A stretch of DNA of 6,720 nt from Dehalococcoidales bacterium. Its GTDB lineage: Bacteria; Chloroflexota; Dehalococcoidia; Dehalococcoidales; RBG-16-60-22. Each line of letters opens with the position of its first letter. Within the stretch, counting starts at the first letter, position 1. The position numbers and the translations under genes were made by a program. The notes below the pieces were generated by a model, which saw only the letters and a list, made by a program, of their open reading frames with translations, was not told the origin of the DNA and made no database searches. This document shows, piece after piece, positions 5,857 through 6,720 of the stretch. The stretch lies in the NCBI GenBank assembly GCA_030615475.1, contig JAUWZF010000060.1:1-6720 (forward strand), read 5' to 3'.

Positions 5857-6216
5857 TTGCCTAGAGTCAAAAGAGGAGTAACCTCACACCAGCGACATAA
5901 GAAGATACTGGCCATGACCAAGGGCCACCGGGGCACCAAGCACCGGCTCATCAAGCGCGCCAGGGAGTCCATGATAAAGTCGCTGAGCTATGCCTATTTT
6001 CACCGGCGCGAGCGAAAAGGTGACATGCGCCGACTCTGGATTCTGCGCGTCAATGCCGCCTGCCGCGCCCGGGGAATCACCTACAGCCAGTTCATGGACG
6101 GATTGAAGAAGTCCGGCATTGAAATAAACCGGAAGATGCTGGCCGATATGGCCGTCAGGGAGCCAGAAAGCTTTAGCAGCCTGGTAACTCTCGCTGGAGG
6201 GAAAGGCCAGGACTGA
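5857..6216 (+). CDS. rplT: 50S ribosomal protein L20, TTG start
   Basis: L20 binds 23S rRNA early and is needed for assembly of the large subunit; in E. coli and B. subtilis it also represses its own operon. The 119-residue product begins [16 protein letters not shown] and has the conserved globular part [20 protein letters not shown] (58-77) followed by [19 protein letters not shown] (82-100). The TTG at 5857 is preceded by AGGAGG (5842-5847) at 9 bases, and the next residues match the universal L20 N-terminus, so the start is secure. It lies 17 bases after rpmI. No long leader with an L20-binding structure is visible before infC, since that RNA leader is only about 40 bases. Confidence 0.97.
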   Translation: MPRVKRGVTSHQRHKKILAMTKGHRGTKHRLIKRARESMIKSLSYAYFHRRERKGDMRRLWILRVNAACRARGITYSQFMDGLKKSGIEINRKMLADMAVREPESFSSLVTLAGGKGQD

Positions 6217-6252
6217 AACACCCCGAATCCTAAAAAGTCTTCCCACCCCGCT

Positions 6253-6286
6253 CCCCTTCCCTTCAACAAAGGAAGGGGATATTTTT
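6253..6286 (+). terminator. Rho-independent terminator or attenuator between rplT and pheS
   Basis: The arm CCCCTTCC (6253-6260) pairs perfectly with GGAAGGGG (6271-6278). Two further A-T pairs lie above a C-A mismatch around a CAAC loop, and TATTTTT (6280-6286) follows. It lies only 13 bases before the pheS ATG in the same direction, so it may end the ribosomal-protein transcript or regulate readthrough into pheS. No Phe-rich leader peptide like E. coli pheM is visible: 6217-6252 contains no ATG, GTG or TTG. Confidence 0.75.
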
Positions 6287-6299
6287 AACAGGCGAAAAA

Positions 6300-6720
6300 A
6301 TGTTAGAGAAGATTGAAGAAATAAAAGCGGAAGCCCTGAAGCAGCTGGATGGCATTGACAATGCCAGGGACCTGGAGTCCTGGCGCGTTCATTACCTGGG
6401 CAAGAAAAGCCCGCTGACCCGGATTCTACGCAGCCTGGCGAATTTGTCTATGGAAGAAAGAAAGGCCGTCGGGGCTGCCTCCAACCAGCTTAAAGTGCTT
6501 CTGGAAAACAGCGCCGTCCAGAAAGGCCAGGCCCTCCGTGATGCCTCGCTGGCTTCAGAGGCAACCAGAGAATCTATCGACATCAGCCTGCCGGGCCGTC
6601 CCTGCCCGGTCGGGCACCTGCACCCCATTACGCAGACGATTGACGAGATGTGCGAGATATTCGCTTCCATGGGCTTTCAGGTAATTGAGGGTCCCGACGT
6701 GGAGTGGGACTACTATAACT
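6300..6720 (+). CDS. pheS: Phenylalanyl-tRNA synthetase alpha subunit, N-terminal 140 residues (cut by window edge)
   Basis: The alpha subunit of the cytoplasmic alpha2-beta2 enzyme that charges tRNA-Phe; the catalytic core lies in this subunit. The visible part holds the N-terminal coiled-coil tRNA-binding region (about 1-90, with the conserved YLGKKSPLT at 32-40), the linker SIDISLPGRP (92-101), then GHLHPITQTIDEMCEIFASM (105-124) and GFQVIEGPDVEWDYYN (125-140). These match the start of the PheS class II domain. The remainder, including motifs 2 and 3, is beyond the window. The ATG at 6300 is preceded only by a weak ACAGG. pheT presumably follows, as in most bacteria, but is not seen. Confidence 0.96.
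   Translation, partial: MLEKIEEIKAEALKQLDGIDNARDLESWRVHYLGKKSPLTRILRSLANLSMEERKAVGAASNQLKVLLENSAVQKGQALRDASLASEATRESIDISLPGRPCPVGHLHPITQTIDEMCEIFASMGFQVIEGPDVEWDYYN

Overview
The window is about 6.7 kb of bacterial chromosome of moderate GC content. It holds nine genes and no sign of phage, insertion sequence or CRISPR. The protein sequences and the gene content suggest an anaerobic, Dehalococcoidia-like member of the Chloroflexota. The clues are a threonyl-tRNA synthetase without its TGS domain, a tiny free-standing elongation-factor domain II protein of a kind also seen in archaea, and many non-ATG starts. This placement is inferred from memory of such genomes and was not tested by a search.

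Left part (1-1265, minus strand): the first 281 codons of an amidase-signature hydrolase, then a 167-base gap with a 14-bp direct repeat and a 15-bp palindrome, then an 84-residue EF-Tu domain-II-like protein. The gap between this protein and the next plus-strand gene (1266-1475) carries two back-to-back sigma70-type promoters. One has perfect -35 and -10 boxes and drives a 76-residue coiled-coil/CxxC protein of unknown function (1476-1706). A sodium:solute symporter follows (1795-3174).

Right part (3236-6720, plus strand): thrS, infC, rpmI, rplT and the first 140 codons of pheS, in the order known from E. coli. They supply two aminoacyl-tRNA synthetases, initiation factor IF3 and ribosomal proteins L35 and L20. 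The sequence suggests several controls. A TGn-TATAAT promoter lies on top of the apparent thrS start codon, so thrS may be translated from a leaderless GTG. infC has its own extended -10 promoter and almost certainly starts at AUU (or AUA), the rare-codon arrangement behind IF3 self-control. infC and rpmI overlap by 23 bases. A GC-rich hairpin with a T tract separates rplT from pheS and could act as an attenuator.

No wholly new multi-gene system is visible. The most interesting points are the possible leaderless thrS, the AUU start of infC, the putative attenuator before pheS, the small coiled-coil/CxxC protein behind a consensus promoter, and the tandem operator-like repeat upstream of the amidase.
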